From Kingella sp. (in: b-proteobacteria) (GTDB taxonomy: Bacteria > Pseudomonadota > Gammaproteobacteria > Burkholderiales > Neisseriaceae): a stretch of DNA of 49,085 bases. The translations under genes were made by a program, and so were the position numbers. This document shows positions 25,234 to 33,088 of the stretch, one piece after another; the stretch's first letter is position 1; every line of letters starts with the position of its first letter. The DNA is taken from the NCBI RefSeq assembly GCF_030527935.1, contig NZ_JAUMZV010000017.1:1-49085 (forward strand), written 5' to 3'. Below the pieces are notes generated by a model. The model saw only the letters and a program-made list of their open reading frames with translations, ran no database searches and was not told the DNA's origin.

Positions 25234-26529
25234 ATGACCGAATCCATCACGCTCCAACCGCGCCAGCTTAAAGCGCGTAACACCGTTGCCCTACCCGGCT
25301 CCAAAAGCATCAGCAATCGCACGCTGCTGCTGGCGGCGTTGTCCGACAACGCTTGCGAAATCCGCTCGCTGCTCAAATCAGACGACACCGACCGCATGCT
25401 GGAAGCCCTTGCCGCGCTGGGCGTGAAGCTGGAAAGCACCGCATCAGGCAGCCTGAAAATCGTGGGGCAAGGCGGCGCGTTTGCGGTGAAGCAGGCCGAT
25501 TTGTTTTTGGGCAACGCGGGCACGGCGTTTCGCCCGCTGACGGCTGCGCTGGCGATTTTGGGTGGCGAGTATCATTTGCACGGCGTGCCGCGTATGCACG
25601 AACGCCCGATTGGCGATTTGGTGGACGCGCTGCGCTTGGCGGGGGCGCGGTTGGATTATTTGGGCAATGCGGGCTTTCCGCCGCTGCAAATCCACGAACG
25701 CGCGGATAACGGCGTGCGCCAGATTCCGATTAAGGGCAATGTGTCCAGCCAGTTTTTGACCGCACTGTTGATGGCGTTGCCGCTCACGGGCGAAGCGTTT
25801 GAAATCCGCGTGGATGGCGAGCTGATTTCCAAGCCGTATATTGATATTACTTTGAATTTAATGAAACAATTTGGCGTGAACGTGGCAAACCAGTCGTACC
25901 AAATTTTCAGGCTGCCGCAGAAAGCGCGTTACCATGCGCCGCAGGTGGTGAACGTGGAAGGCGATGCGTCTAGCGCGAGCTATTTTTTGGCGGCGGGCTT
26001 GATTTCAGGCTGCCCTGTGCGCGTAACAGGCTTGGGGCGGGGCGCGATTCAGGGCGATGTGGCGTTTGCGCACGAGTTGGCAAAAATCGGCGCGGCGGTA
26101 CAATGGGGCGATGATTTTATTGAAGTGTCCCGCGCGGCGGGGCAGGCGGTGCTGCCGTTTGACTTGGATGCCAACCATATTCCCGATGCAGCGATGACGC
26201 TGGCGGTGGTGGCGTTGGCAACGGGCGCGCCGTGCCACATCCGCAATATTGCTTCTTGGCGCGTGAAAGAAACCGACCGCATCGCCGCGATGGCAACCGA
26301 GTTGCGCAAACTGGGCGCAGCGGTGCAGGAAGAGCCTGATGCCATCCACATCACGCCGCCCGCCGCGCTCACGCCCCACGCCGCGATTGATACTTATGAC
26401 GACCACCGCATGGCGATGTGTTTTTCGCTGGTGTCGCTGATGGGCGTGCCCGTGGTTATTAACGACCCCAAATGCGTGGGCAAAACGTTTCCGCAGTATT
26501 TTGATGTGTTTAATGCGTTGAGCGCGTGA
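25234..26529 (+). CDS. aroA: 3-phosphoshikimate 1-carboxyvinyltransferase (EPSP synthase)
   Basis: AroA joins phosphoenolpyruvate to shikimate 3-phosphate in the pathway to chorismate. The protein has 431 residues. The first conserved block is LPGSKSISNRTLLLAALS with the catalytic Lys. GNAGTAFRPLTAALAILGG is the PEP-binding region (LGNAGTAxR), and RVKETDRIAAMATELRKLG and YDDHRMAMCFSLVSL lie in the second half. It is the class I type, which is normally glyphosate-sensitive. Three DUS are read in frame (SGSLKIV, IFRLPQ, ISGCPV). tyrA, from the same aromatic branch, follows within 190 bases, but a DUS-pair terminator lies between them. Confidence 0.97.
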   Translation: MTESITLQPRQLKARNTVALPGSKSISNRTLLLAALSDNACEIRSLLKSDDTDRMLEALAALGVKLESTASGSLKIVGQGGAFAVKQADLFLGNAGTAFRPLTAALAILGGEYHLHGVPRMHERPIGDLVDALRLAGARLDYLGNAGFPPLQIHERADNGVRQIPIKGNVSSQFLTALLMALPLTGEAFEIRVDGELISKPYIDITLNLMKQFGVNVANQSYQIFRLPQKARYHAPQVVNVEGDASSASYFLAAGLISGCPVRVTGLGRGAIQGDVAFAHELAKIGAAVQWGDDFIEVSRAAGQAVLPFDLDANHIPDAAMTLAVVALATGAPCHIRNIASWRVKETDRIAAMATELRKLGAAVQEEPDAIHITPPAALTPHAAIDTYDDHRMAMCFSLVSLMGVPVVINDPKCVGKTFPQYFDVFNALSA

Positions 26530-26538
26530 ACAATATTC

Positions 26539-26579
26539 AGGCAGCCTGAAACTGGATTTTCCCGTTTTCAGGCTGCCTA
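26539..26579 (+). terminator. DUS inverted-pair terminator
   Basis: CAGGCAGCCTGAAAC and GTTTTCAGGCTGCCTATT form a hairpin ten bases after aroA. Confidence 0.7.
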
Positions 26580-26604
26580 TTCGCCCCCCACTCCAAGGAA
26601 CATC

Positions 26605-26721
26605 ATGCCCCATCAAGCCGTTTTAGATTTTTGGTTCAGCGAAAACAGCCGCCCTTATTGGTTTCAGCAAAGCGATGCCTTTGACCAAACCATCCGCCCC
26701 CATTTCATGCCCCCACCATGA
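26605..26721 (+). pseudogene. Truncated DUF924-type gene overlapping tyrA
   Basis: An ATG after CCAAGGAACATC opens a 38-codon frame beginning MPHQAVLDFWFSE and continuing SRPYWFQQSDAFDQTIRPHF. This is the typical N terminus of DUF924 proteins (VLDFWFGE, WWFxxDxxFDxxI), which normally have about 180-200 residues. The frame ends at a TGA that overlaps the tyrA ATG as ATGA. The rest of the DUF924 protein is absent. So the stub seems to be a deletion remnant that now serves as a translated leader for tyrA. Confidence 0.75.
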
Positions 26722-27587
26722 CACTCAACCAAATCACCCTTATCGGCGTAGGACTCATCGGCGGCTCGTTTGTGCTGGATTTAAAACGCCAACGCCTTGT
26801 CCACACCATCATCGGCATAGACACCCGCCCCAGCAACCTAGACCGCGCCCTAGAACGCCGCGTGATAGATATCGCCAGCAGCCAAATCACCCCCGATGCC
26901 ATCCAACACAGCGATTTGGTGCTGATTGCCACCCCCGTTGCCGCGCTTGCCAGCGTGTGCCAAGCCATCGCCCCGCTGCTGCCACCCCGCGCCATCGTGA
27001 GCGACGTGGGCAGCACCAAGCAATCCGCCCTAGCCGCCTTTGCCCAACACCTGCCGCAGCATTACCCCCGCTGCGTCGCCAGCCACCCCATCGCAGGCTC
27101 CGACCGCAGCGGCGCGCTGGCTGCTCAGTTTGGGCTGTATCAAGGCAAAAAACTCATCCTTTGCCCGCACGAGCAGCAAGACACAGGCAGCCTTAACACC
27201 ATCGCCGCGCTGTGGCAAAGCATCGGCGCGCAAGTCCACCACATGACCGCCACCGAACACGACCAAATCTTCGCCGCCGTGTCCCACTTCCCCCACCTGC
27301 TCGCCTTTGCCTATGTGCACCAAATGCTAGACCACCCGCAAGGCGCGCATTACCTAAACTTCGCAGGCAGCGGCTTTCGCGACTTTACCCGCATCGCCGC
27401 CAGCAGCCCTGAAATGTGGCGCGACATCGCCCTTGCCAACCGCGACAGCCTGTTGCAGCTTATCCGCGAGCAAAAACAACAGCTAGACCGCATAGAACGC
27501 AGCCTGAAAAACCGCAACGCGCAAGAGCTGCATGATTATTTTCAGGCTGCCCAACAGTTGCGCGAGCAATGGGGCGAAACGCATTAG
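26718..27587 (+). CDS. tyrA: Prephenate dehydrogenase
   Basis: This 289-residue NAD(P)-dependent enzyme oxidatively decarboxylates prephenate to 4-hydroxyphenylpyruvate for tyrosine synthesis. The Rossmann motif is ITLIGVGLIGGSFVLDL at the N terminus. DLVLIATPVAALASV and IVSDVGSTKQSAL follow, then SHPIAGSDRSGALAA with the substrate-binding His and Ser/Arg region, and HDQIFAAVSHFPHLLAFA. No chorismate mutase or ACT domain is present, so it is the monofunctional form. The ATG overlaps the stop of the DUF924 remnant and has no Shine-Dalgarno of its own in view, so translation may depend on coupling. DUS copies occur near both ends (NTGSLNT near 160 is a partial one). Confidence 0.95.
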   Translation: MTLNQITLIGVGLIGGSFVLDLKRQRLVHTIIGIDTRPSNLDRALERRVIDIASSQITPDAIQHSDLVLIATPVAALASVCQAIAPLLPPRAIVSDVGSTKQSALAAFAQHLPQHYPRCVASHPIAGSDRSGALAAQFGLYQGKKLILCPHEQQDTGSLNTIAALWQSIGAQVHHMTATEHDQIFAAVSHFPHLLAFAYVHQMLDHPQGAHYLNFAGSGFRDFTRIAASSPEMWRDIALANRDSLLQLIREQKQQLDRIERSLKNRNAQELHDYFQAAQQLREQWGETH

Positions 27588-27621
27588 CGGGCATGATTAG
27601 GCAGCCTGAAAACGCCAAATG

Positions 27622-27699
27622 GTAGGGTGGGCAATTCACTTGCCCACCAAAACGTTAACGCTATCACCATGGTGGGCAAGCAAGTTGCCCACCCCTTGT
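27622..27699. repeat. Paired GTGGGCAA...TTGCCCACC repeat
   Basis: GTAGGGTGGGCAATTCACTTGCCCACC and a facing GGTGGGCAAGCAAGTTGCCCACCC form two hairpins. The same pattern occurs complete at 36409-36487. Here the expected CCCTAC end of the second arm is missing and IS110-type sequence follows. Confidence 0.65.
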
Positions 27700-27719
27700 A
27701 TATCGGAATCCCCGTATCA

Positions 27720-28874
27720 TAGCAACAAACCGCCCGACCGCCACCCGCGCCCACCCAAGGCAAACAACCGTCGAGTAGATCAGGGAGCGGACGGGCAACC
27801 CATCGACACAACCGGACAGTTGCCAGACAACACAACCGAATGCAGGGCAGGTTTATGATGAGTACCCAATACCACTACGCAGGCATCGACATCGCCAAAC
27901 GAAACTCCGTCATCGGCATCACGCCTTTGCAGCGCACCAAAACCGAAACCAACAACCTAAAAGGTATCGCCCGTACCGTCGAATACCTTGAAAAGCACAA
28001 CGTCGCCCTCGTCGTGATGGAAAGCACCCGCGGTCTCGAAATCCCCGCCGCCAAAGCCATCCACCGCGCAGGCATAGCCGTCATCATCGCCAATCCGCGT
28101 CAGACGCATCAGTTTGCCCAATCGCAGTCGCTGACCAAAACCGATGCCAAAGATGCCGAAATGCTCGCCTTCTTCGCCCGGATGACGGCACAGAAAGAAG
28201 GTTGGCAAACCATGCTCTATCACCCACCCACCGAAGCGGAAGAAGTGTTGGAAGCATTGGTTAACCGCCGCAACCAGCCGGTGGAAATGCGGACTGCCGA
28301 GAAAAACCGTCTGCATCAGGTTCATGAGACACAAGTCGAAAGCGTCAAACAACTGGTTGCCCATTTTGACCGGCTGACTGACGAGTTGGACAAACAAATC
28401 GGCGAGCACACCCACACGCATTTTGACGGCAAAGCCCAAGTGGCGGAGCAAACCAAAGGCATCGGTTCGATAACGACGGCTACGCTGATGGCGATGCTGC
28501 CCGAATTGGGGCGGCTGTCGCACAAACGGCTAGCGAGTTTGGTCGGTATTGCCCCGCATCCGGGGGAGGGCGGGGAAACCAAATTCAAAAGCCGCTGCTT
28601 CGGCGGAAGGTCTGTGGTGCGTAAGGCATTGTATATGGCTACCGCGGTAGCGACACGTTTTGAACCGCTTATTCGGGATTTCTACCAACGCCTGCTGTCT
28701 AAGGGTAAGCCGTATAAGGTTGCCGTTACGGCATGTATGCGCAAACTGCTGACGGTATTGAATGCCCGGATGCGTGATTACTTTGCCGGGAACGGTATCA
28801 CTGGGAACGCTATCCGGACGTCTTGATTTGAGTTTTTGTATTTTTACCCGACGGGGTGAAAAATACAGTTGCTA
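27720..28874 (+). mobile_element. IS110-family insertion element
   Basis: TAGCAAC at 27720-27726 and GTTGCTA at 28868-28874 form a 7 bp inverted repeat around one transposase gene, a candidate for the subterminal repeats of the IS1111 branch. The real ends may extend a few bases further (about 27700-28885). The interior carries no DUS, unlike most genes here. The left non-coding end (about 120 bases) holds the hairpin GGCAAC...GTTGCC (27794-27824) and could encode the bridge or seeker RNA that these elements use. Confidence 0.65.
27855..28826 (+). CDS. IS110-family transposase
   Basis: The 323-residue protein (start at ATGATG, 27855; an upstream ATG at 27840 adds five residues) has the RuvC-like DEDD domain at its N terminus: YAGIDIAKRNSVIGI with the first Asp, VVMESTRGLE with the Glu and KTDAKDAEMLA with two Asp. 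The C-terminal Tnp20 domain has LASLVGIAPHP and GGRSVVRKALYMA. Between these, where IS110 recombinases have a catalytic Ser before Gly, the sequence reads GEGGET (codon GGC at 28569-28571, residue 239). A Ser codon AGC differs from GGC by one base. So the gene is full length but may be inactive. It sits between tyrA and leuB. Confidence 0.93.
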   Translation: MMSTQYHYAGIDIAKRNSVIGITPLQRTKTETNNLKGIARTVEYLEKHNVALVVMESTRGLEIPAAKAIHRAGIAVIIANPRQTHQFAQSQSLTKTDAKDAEMLAFFARMTAQKEGWQTMLYHPPTEAEEVLEALVNRRNQPVEMRTAEKNRLHQVHETQVESVKQLVAHFDRLTDELDKQIGEHTHTHFDGKAQVAEQTKGIGSITTATLMAMLPELGRLSHKRLASLVGIAPHPGEGGETKFKSRCFGGRSVVRKALYMATAVATRFEPLIRDFYQRLLSKGKPYKVAVTACMRKLLTVLNARMRDYFAGNGITGNAIRTS

Positions 28875-29083
28875 CACACTGAAAATGAGCGAAGCGAGTT
28901 TCAACGAAGCTAAAACGCAAAATAGAGCGTCGGCGGCTCGCCGACATTGCCAACTCATAACGTTCAATCTTATCTGCCATTTGGCGACGAGCCGTCGCCG
29001 CTCTATTTTAAGTTTCAGGCTGCCTAAAATCTTCACAATCCATTACAATCCCACCCCATCCCCCACCCCGAAAGGACACCCCA
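28875..29083. repeat. Spacer with paired GTCGGCGGC repeat, no gene
   Basis: After the IS end there is a GAGCGAAGCGAGTTTCAACGAAGC stretch that resembles the extended DUS tail, then a GCGTCGGCGGCTCGCCGACA / GGCGACGAGCCGTCGCC pair (28922-29006) and a DUS. AAAGGACACCCC before 29084 is the leuB ribosome binding site. Confidence 0.6.
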
Positions 29084-30154
29084 ATGACCCACAAAATCGC
29101 CATCCTACGCGGCGACGGCATCGGCCCTGAAATCATCGCCCAAGCCGTGCGCGTGTTAGACAAACTGATAGAACAAGGGCTAGACGCGCAATACCAATAC
29201 GCCCCGCTCGGCGGCGAAGCCTACGACCAATACGGCGCGCCCTACCCCGAGTTCACGCAAAACCTCTGCCGCGCCGCCGATGCCGTGCTGCTCGGTGCAG
29301 TCGGCTCGCCCCAATACGACAGCCTAGACCGCCCCTTGCGCCCCGAGCGCGGGCTGCTCGCCATCCGCAAAGACCTCAATCTGTTCGCCAACCTGCGCCC
29401 CGCCATCCTGTATCCCGAACTCGCCAATGCCTCCACGCTCAAACCCGAAGTCGTGGCAGGCTTGGATATTCTCATCGTGCGCGAGCTTACGGGTGACATC
29501 TACTTCGGCGAACCGCGCGGCATCCGCACGCTGGAAAACGGCGAACGCGAAGGCTTCAACACCATGCGGTACAGCGAAAGCGAAATCCGCCGCATCGCCC
29601 ACGTTGCTTTTCAGGCTGCCCAAAAGCGCAACAAAAAAGTCTGCTCCGTAGGCAAAGCCAACGTGCTGGAAACCACCGAGCTGTGGCGCGAAATTTTTGA
29701 CGAAGTGGGCAAACAATACCCCGATGTCGCGCTATCGCATATGTATGTGGACAACGCCGCCATGCAGCTTGTGCGCGCGCCCAAGCAGTTTGATGTGATT
29801 GCCACAGGCAATATTTTCGGCGATATTTTGAGCGACCAAGCCTCCATGCTCACAGGCTCAATCGGTATGCTGCCCTCTGCCTCGCTGGACGAAAACGGCA
29901 AAGGGCTGTATGAACCCTCGCACGGCTCCGCGCCCGACATCGCAGGGCAAAACCAAGCCAACCCGCTTGCCACCATCCTATCGCTCGCCATGCTGCTGCG
30001 TTACAGCCTGAACGATGAAACCCGCGCCGCGCAAGTGGAAACTGCCGTGCAGCGCGTGTTGCAACAAGGCTACCGCACAGGCGATATTTTTGAAAACGGC
30101 ACCAAGCGCGTATCGTGCAGCGAAATGGGCGATGCCGTGCTGGCGGCGTTGTAA
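29084..30154 (+). CDS. leuB: 3-isopropylmalate dehydrogenase
   Basis: LeuB oxidises and decarboxylates 3-isopropylmalate with NAD+ in leucine synthesis. The protein has 356 residues. It starts KIAILRGDGIGPEIIAQAVRVLD. Substrate-binding arginines are in RPLRPERGLLAIRKDLNLFANLRP, ILIVRELTGDIYFGEPRG is the signature region, and the metal-binding aspartates are in DNAAMQLVRAPKQFDVI and NIFGDILSDQASML. EPSHGSAPDIAGQNQANP carries the NAD-binding residues. The other leu genes are not in the window. A DUS is translated as FQAAQ near residue 178. Confidence 0.97.
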   Translation: MTHKIAILRGDGIGPEIIAQAVRVLDKLIEQGLDAQYQYAPLGGEAYDQYGAPYPEFTQNLCRAADAVLLGAVGSPQYDSLDRPLRPERGLLAIRKDLNLFANLRPAILYPELANASTLKPEVVAGLDILIVRELTGDIYFGEPRGIRTLENGEREGFNTMRYSESEIRRIAHVAFQAAQKRNKKVCSVGKANVLETTELWREIFDEVGKQYPDVALSHMYVDNAAMQLVRAPKQFDVIATGNIFGDILSDQASMLTGSIGMLPSASLDENGKGLYEPSHGSAPDIAGQNQANPLATILSLAMLLRYSLNDETRAAQVETAVQRVLQQGYRTGDIFENGTKRVSCSEMGDAVLAAL

Positions 30155-30277
30155 GACTTGCCGACATTAAGGCAGCCTGAAAACCTACATGGAGCGGCGA
30201 CGGCTCGTCGCCATCTGGCTTAAATTGAATACGCCGTTTCAGGCTGCCCATCCACATCCCCAGAAAGGAAATCTCCC

Positions 30278-30979
30278 ATGAAAAAACTACTCATCCCCGC
30301 CCTGCTCGCCGCCGCACTCGCTGCCCAAGCCGCGCCACAAGCGCATTCAGCCGCCATCAGCATCCCCGCCACCGCCGCCGAAGTCGCCAGCCAATCCGAA
30401 GCCGCCACCGCCCACTTGGTTGCCAAAGCCGAAACCCGCACGTTGGCTTACTACGATGCCGATGGCAAAGAAGCCCCGCAAGCCAGCGCAGGCGGCTTTT
30501 ATCGGATGCTGCTGGGGCGCACCGCCGATGGCAAAGCCGTTGCCCAAGACTTTTATCAAGACAGCAAAACCAAGCAAACCGACCCCTTTGTTATCGCCGA
30601 TGATAAAGACCTGAAAAACTTTGACGCGCTTTCCGCCGAAGACGGGCGCATGATTTGGTACACGCCCGAAGGCGAAGCAAAAGAGTTTCAAGACATCCGC
30701 AACCACAAAAGCATCGCATCAGGACGCTACGAAAACGGCAAACTCGCGCTCAAAACCGAAGGCACCAACGAAGCCCTGCGCATCCAAATGTATCACGACA
30801 ACGGCAAGCTCGCGTTTGACGGCTCGGGCACGCAAAGCGACAAAAAAGTCAAATTCAAAATCATCAACCGCCAAGGCAAAGTGCTTGCCGATAGCGAGAA
30901 AAAAATCAAAGCCACAGGCAAAAACGCCGAAGAAGCAGCTGAAATCATCATGCGTTTGCAAAAATTGAACAGCGATTGA
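30278..30979 (+). CDS. Exported protein with YwqK/MORN-like repeats, unknown function
   Basis: This 233-residue protein starts with a Sec signal peptide (MKKLLIPALLAAALAAQAAPQA, cleavage probably after AQA). The mature part contains several short strands of the type YYDADGKEA, GRYENGKLALK, MYHDNGKLAFDGSG and IINRQGKVLADSEK. These resemble the YwqK or MORN-like repeats seen in many secreted bacterial proteins of unknown role. The C terminus is Lys- and Glu-rich. I do not recognise a specific family. It is preceded by AAAGGAAATCTCCC and is probably a single-gene unit, closed by a DUS pair at 31001. Confidence 0.6.
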   Translation: MKKLLIPALLAAALAAQAAPQAHSAAISIPATAAEVASQSEAATAHLVAKAETRTLAYYDADGKEAPQASAGGFYRMLLGRTADGKAVAQDFYQDSKTKQTDPFVIADDKDLKNFDALSAEDGRMIWYTPEGEAKEFQDIRNHKSIASGRYENGKLALKTEGTNEALRIQMYHDNGKLAFDGSGTQSDKKVKFKIINRQGKVLADSEKKIKATGKNAEEAAEIIMRLQKLNSD

Positions 30980-31000
30980 TTGCCGCGCATGGTTATAGTC

Positions 31001-31041
31001 GTTTTCAGGCTGCCTTCAATCATCAAAGGCAGCCTGAAAAC
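31001..31041 (+). terminator. DUS inverted-pair terminator
   Basis: GTTTTCAGGCTGCCTT and AAGGCAGCCTGAAAAC face each other 22 bases after the exported-protein gene. Confidence 0.65.
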
Positions 31042-31159
31042 ATTGCCACAGCCATAAACGGCAATGGCTTGCGCCATCTCATCATCTCCATCATCGCCCA
31101 ACCCCCATTTCAGGCTGCCTATCCCCCAAAGGCAGCCTGAAACCCCCAATCTCCCCACC

Positions 31160-32602
31160 ATGCTCTTTGACCTCACCCGCTATTCCCGCGCCGAATTAAA
31201 ACACGAAACCCGCCAACTGCTCGCCCTAGCCATCCCCATGATGCTCGGGCAAATCGCCACCGTTGCCATCGGCGTGGCAGACACCGCCATGTCGGGCGCG
31301 GCGGGCAAAGACGACCTAACCGCCGTTGCGCTGGGCAACTCCGCGTTCTCCACCCTATTCATCACCTTTATGGGCATCATGGCGGCACTCAACCCCATCA
31401 TCGCCCAGCAACACGGCGCAGGCGGCACGCACGAAGTCGGCGAAACAGGGCGACAAGGCTTATGGTTTGGGTTGCTGCTCGGCATCATCGGCATGGCAAT
31501 GCTGTTCGCGCTCATCATCCCGCTGCAAAATTATTTAAACCTGAGCGCACACATCAAAACCCTATTCGCCCAATATCTCGCCATCGTCGCGCTCGGGCTG
31601 CCAGCCGCGCTGATGTACCGCGCTCTGCACGCCTACACATCCAGCCTAAACCAGCCCCAGCCTATCGTGTGGATAAACTGGGCAGCGTTGCTGCTCAACA
31701 TCCCTTTGAATTATCTATTCATCTTCGGCGCAACAGGCATCGCCGAACTCGCCAACCGTTTTCAGGCTGCCCCAGCCGTTGTCGCATGGCTCGCCCAACT
31801 GCCCATTCCCGCGCTCGGCGGCGTGGGCGCAGGCGTAGCGACCACCATCGTGTTTTGGTTCGCCACCATCGCGCTCGCCGTTTACATCGCCAAAAGCCGC
31901 CACCTGCGCCACTTCGGGCTCACCCAACGCTTCTCCCTGCCCCGCTGGCAAACGCAAAAAAATATCGCCAGCCTAGGCTGGGCGATCGGGCTGTCCTATT
32001 TTCTAGAAGCCAGCCTGTTTACCTTTATCGTGTGGCTGATTGCCGATTTGGGCGCAACCCACGTTGCCGCGCAGCAAATCGTGTTAAGCCTAAGCAGCGT
32101 GATTTACATGATTCCGCAAGCCATCGGCTCGGCAGCAACCGTGCGCATCGGCTACGCCATCGGGCGGCGACAATTTGCCCGCGCCCGCTATATTGCAGGC
32201 GTTGCCATCCTATGCGGCTGGCTGCTGGGCGCGTGCACCCTTGTTGCCCTGCTGGTTTTCAGGCTGCCTTTGGCAAAAATCTACACCCAAGATGCCGCCG
32301 TGCTCGCCCTAGCCAGCAGCCTGATTATTTTCGCAGGCGTGTTCCAAGTGTTTGATTTCACGCAATGTATCGCTTCCTATGCCCTGCGCGGCTACAAAAT
32401 CACCCGCGTGCCGATGATTATCCACGCCATCGCCTTTTGGTGCTTGGGGCTGATTTTGGGCTACATCCTTGCCCACGCCGCGCAAATGGGTATTTACGGC
32501 TTTTGGACAGCGTTGATTATCTCGCTCGCCAGCGCAGCAGCGGCTTTGGTGTGGTATTTGGAAAAACGCAGCCAGTTGGCGAAATTGGATAGGAAGGTGT
32601 AA
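31160..32602 (+). CDS. MATE-family multidrug efflux protein (NorM-like)
   Basis: This 480-residue protein is a 12-helix MATE antiporter of the NorM type, which exports cationic drugs using Na+ or H+. The first helix begins LLALAIPMMLGQIATVAIGVADTAMSG. The second half starts near GLSYFLEASLFTFIVWLIADLGATHVAAQQI, mirroring the first. I set the start at 31160 because the longer frame from 31064 would begin inside DUS-rich spacer. An in-frame DUS codes for FQAA near residue 201 and for VFRLPLAKIY in a later helix border. It is followed by a terminator-like stem at 32632. Substrates cannot be predicted. Confidence 0.9.
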   Translation: MLFDLTRYSRAELKHETRQLLALAIPMMLGQIATVAIGVADTAMSGAAGKDDLTAVALGNSAFSTLFITFMGIMAALNPIIAQQHGAGGTHEVGETGRQGLWFGLLLGIIGMAMLFALIIPLQNYLNLSAHIKTLFAQYLAIVALGLPAALMYRALHAYTSSLNQPQPIVWINWAALLLNIPLNYLFIFGATGIAELANRFQAAPAVVAWLAQLPIPALGGVGAGVATTIVFWFATIALAVYIAKSRHLRHFGLTQRFSLPRWQTQKNIASLGWAIGLSYFLEASLFTFIVWLIADLGATHVAAQQIVLSLSSVIYMIPQAIGSAATVRIGYAIGRRQFARARYIAGVAILCGWLLGACTLVALLVFRLPLAKIYTQDAAVLALASSLIIFAGVFQVFDFTQCIASYALRGYKITRVPMIIHAIAFWCLGLILGYILAHAAQMGIYGFWTALIISLASAAAALVWYLEKRSQLAKLDRKV

Positions 32603-32631
32603 GAGCCTGTTCTAAAAGGCAGCCTGAAAAA

Positions 32632-32667
32632 CAAAACCGCTTGTGTGTTGCGCCAAACGGTTTTTTG
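32632..32667 (+). terminator. Rho-independent terminator after the MATE gene
   Basis: AAAACCGCTTG...CCAAACGGTTTTTT is the same module as at 11501 and 20475. It follows the MATE stop codon by 30 bases. Confidence 0.7.
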
Positions 32668-32735
32668 CTGGATGGATGGATTTCAGGCTGAAACCTTTGC
32701 AAAACCCCTAACAGCAGCCTGAAAAATAAGAAATG

Positions 32736-32842
32736 CCGTCATTCCCGCGTAGGCGGGAATCTTGCTTGATATTCAAAAATATACGCAAAAACAAACCATT
32801 GCATGAATTTAACTAAGATTCCCGCCTACGCGGGAATGACGG
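32736..32842. repeat. dRS3-bounded 107-bp inverted-repeat unit, copy 2
   Basis: Same ends and same 107-base length as the unit at 20311. AACCTTTGCAAAACC flanks it on the left and its inverse complement on the right, so a larger repeat of about 200 bases contains it. Confidence 0.85.
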
Positions 32843-32924
32843 AGAATTAACTATTTCTTGTTTGGTTTTAGGTTTTGCAAAGGTTTCAGGCTGCCTTTGC
32901 TATCACGGAATTATTCATTCAATC

Positions 32925-33000
32925 AGCGCGTGGGTGTGTGAACTTGTTCACGCACCATTGGAATGCCGCTAAACGGTGCGTGGCAAAGCCACACACCCTC
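32925..33000. repeat. Paired GGTGTGTGAAC / GTGCGTGGC hairpins
   Basis: GGTGTGTGAACTTGTTCACGCACC and GGTGCGTGGCAAAGCCACACACC are two adjacent imperfect palindromes. They have the same paired arrangement as the GTGGGCAA repeats at 27622 and 36409 and may be a distant relative. The rest of the gap 32603-33088 holds only DUS copies. Confidence 0.5.
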
Positions 33001-33088
33001 GTACTATAAAGCACACAACCAAAAGTAGCCTGAAACCGAGTTCCCCCGTTTTCAGGCTGCCTTATTGTTCACTCAAACTGTTGCCGTC

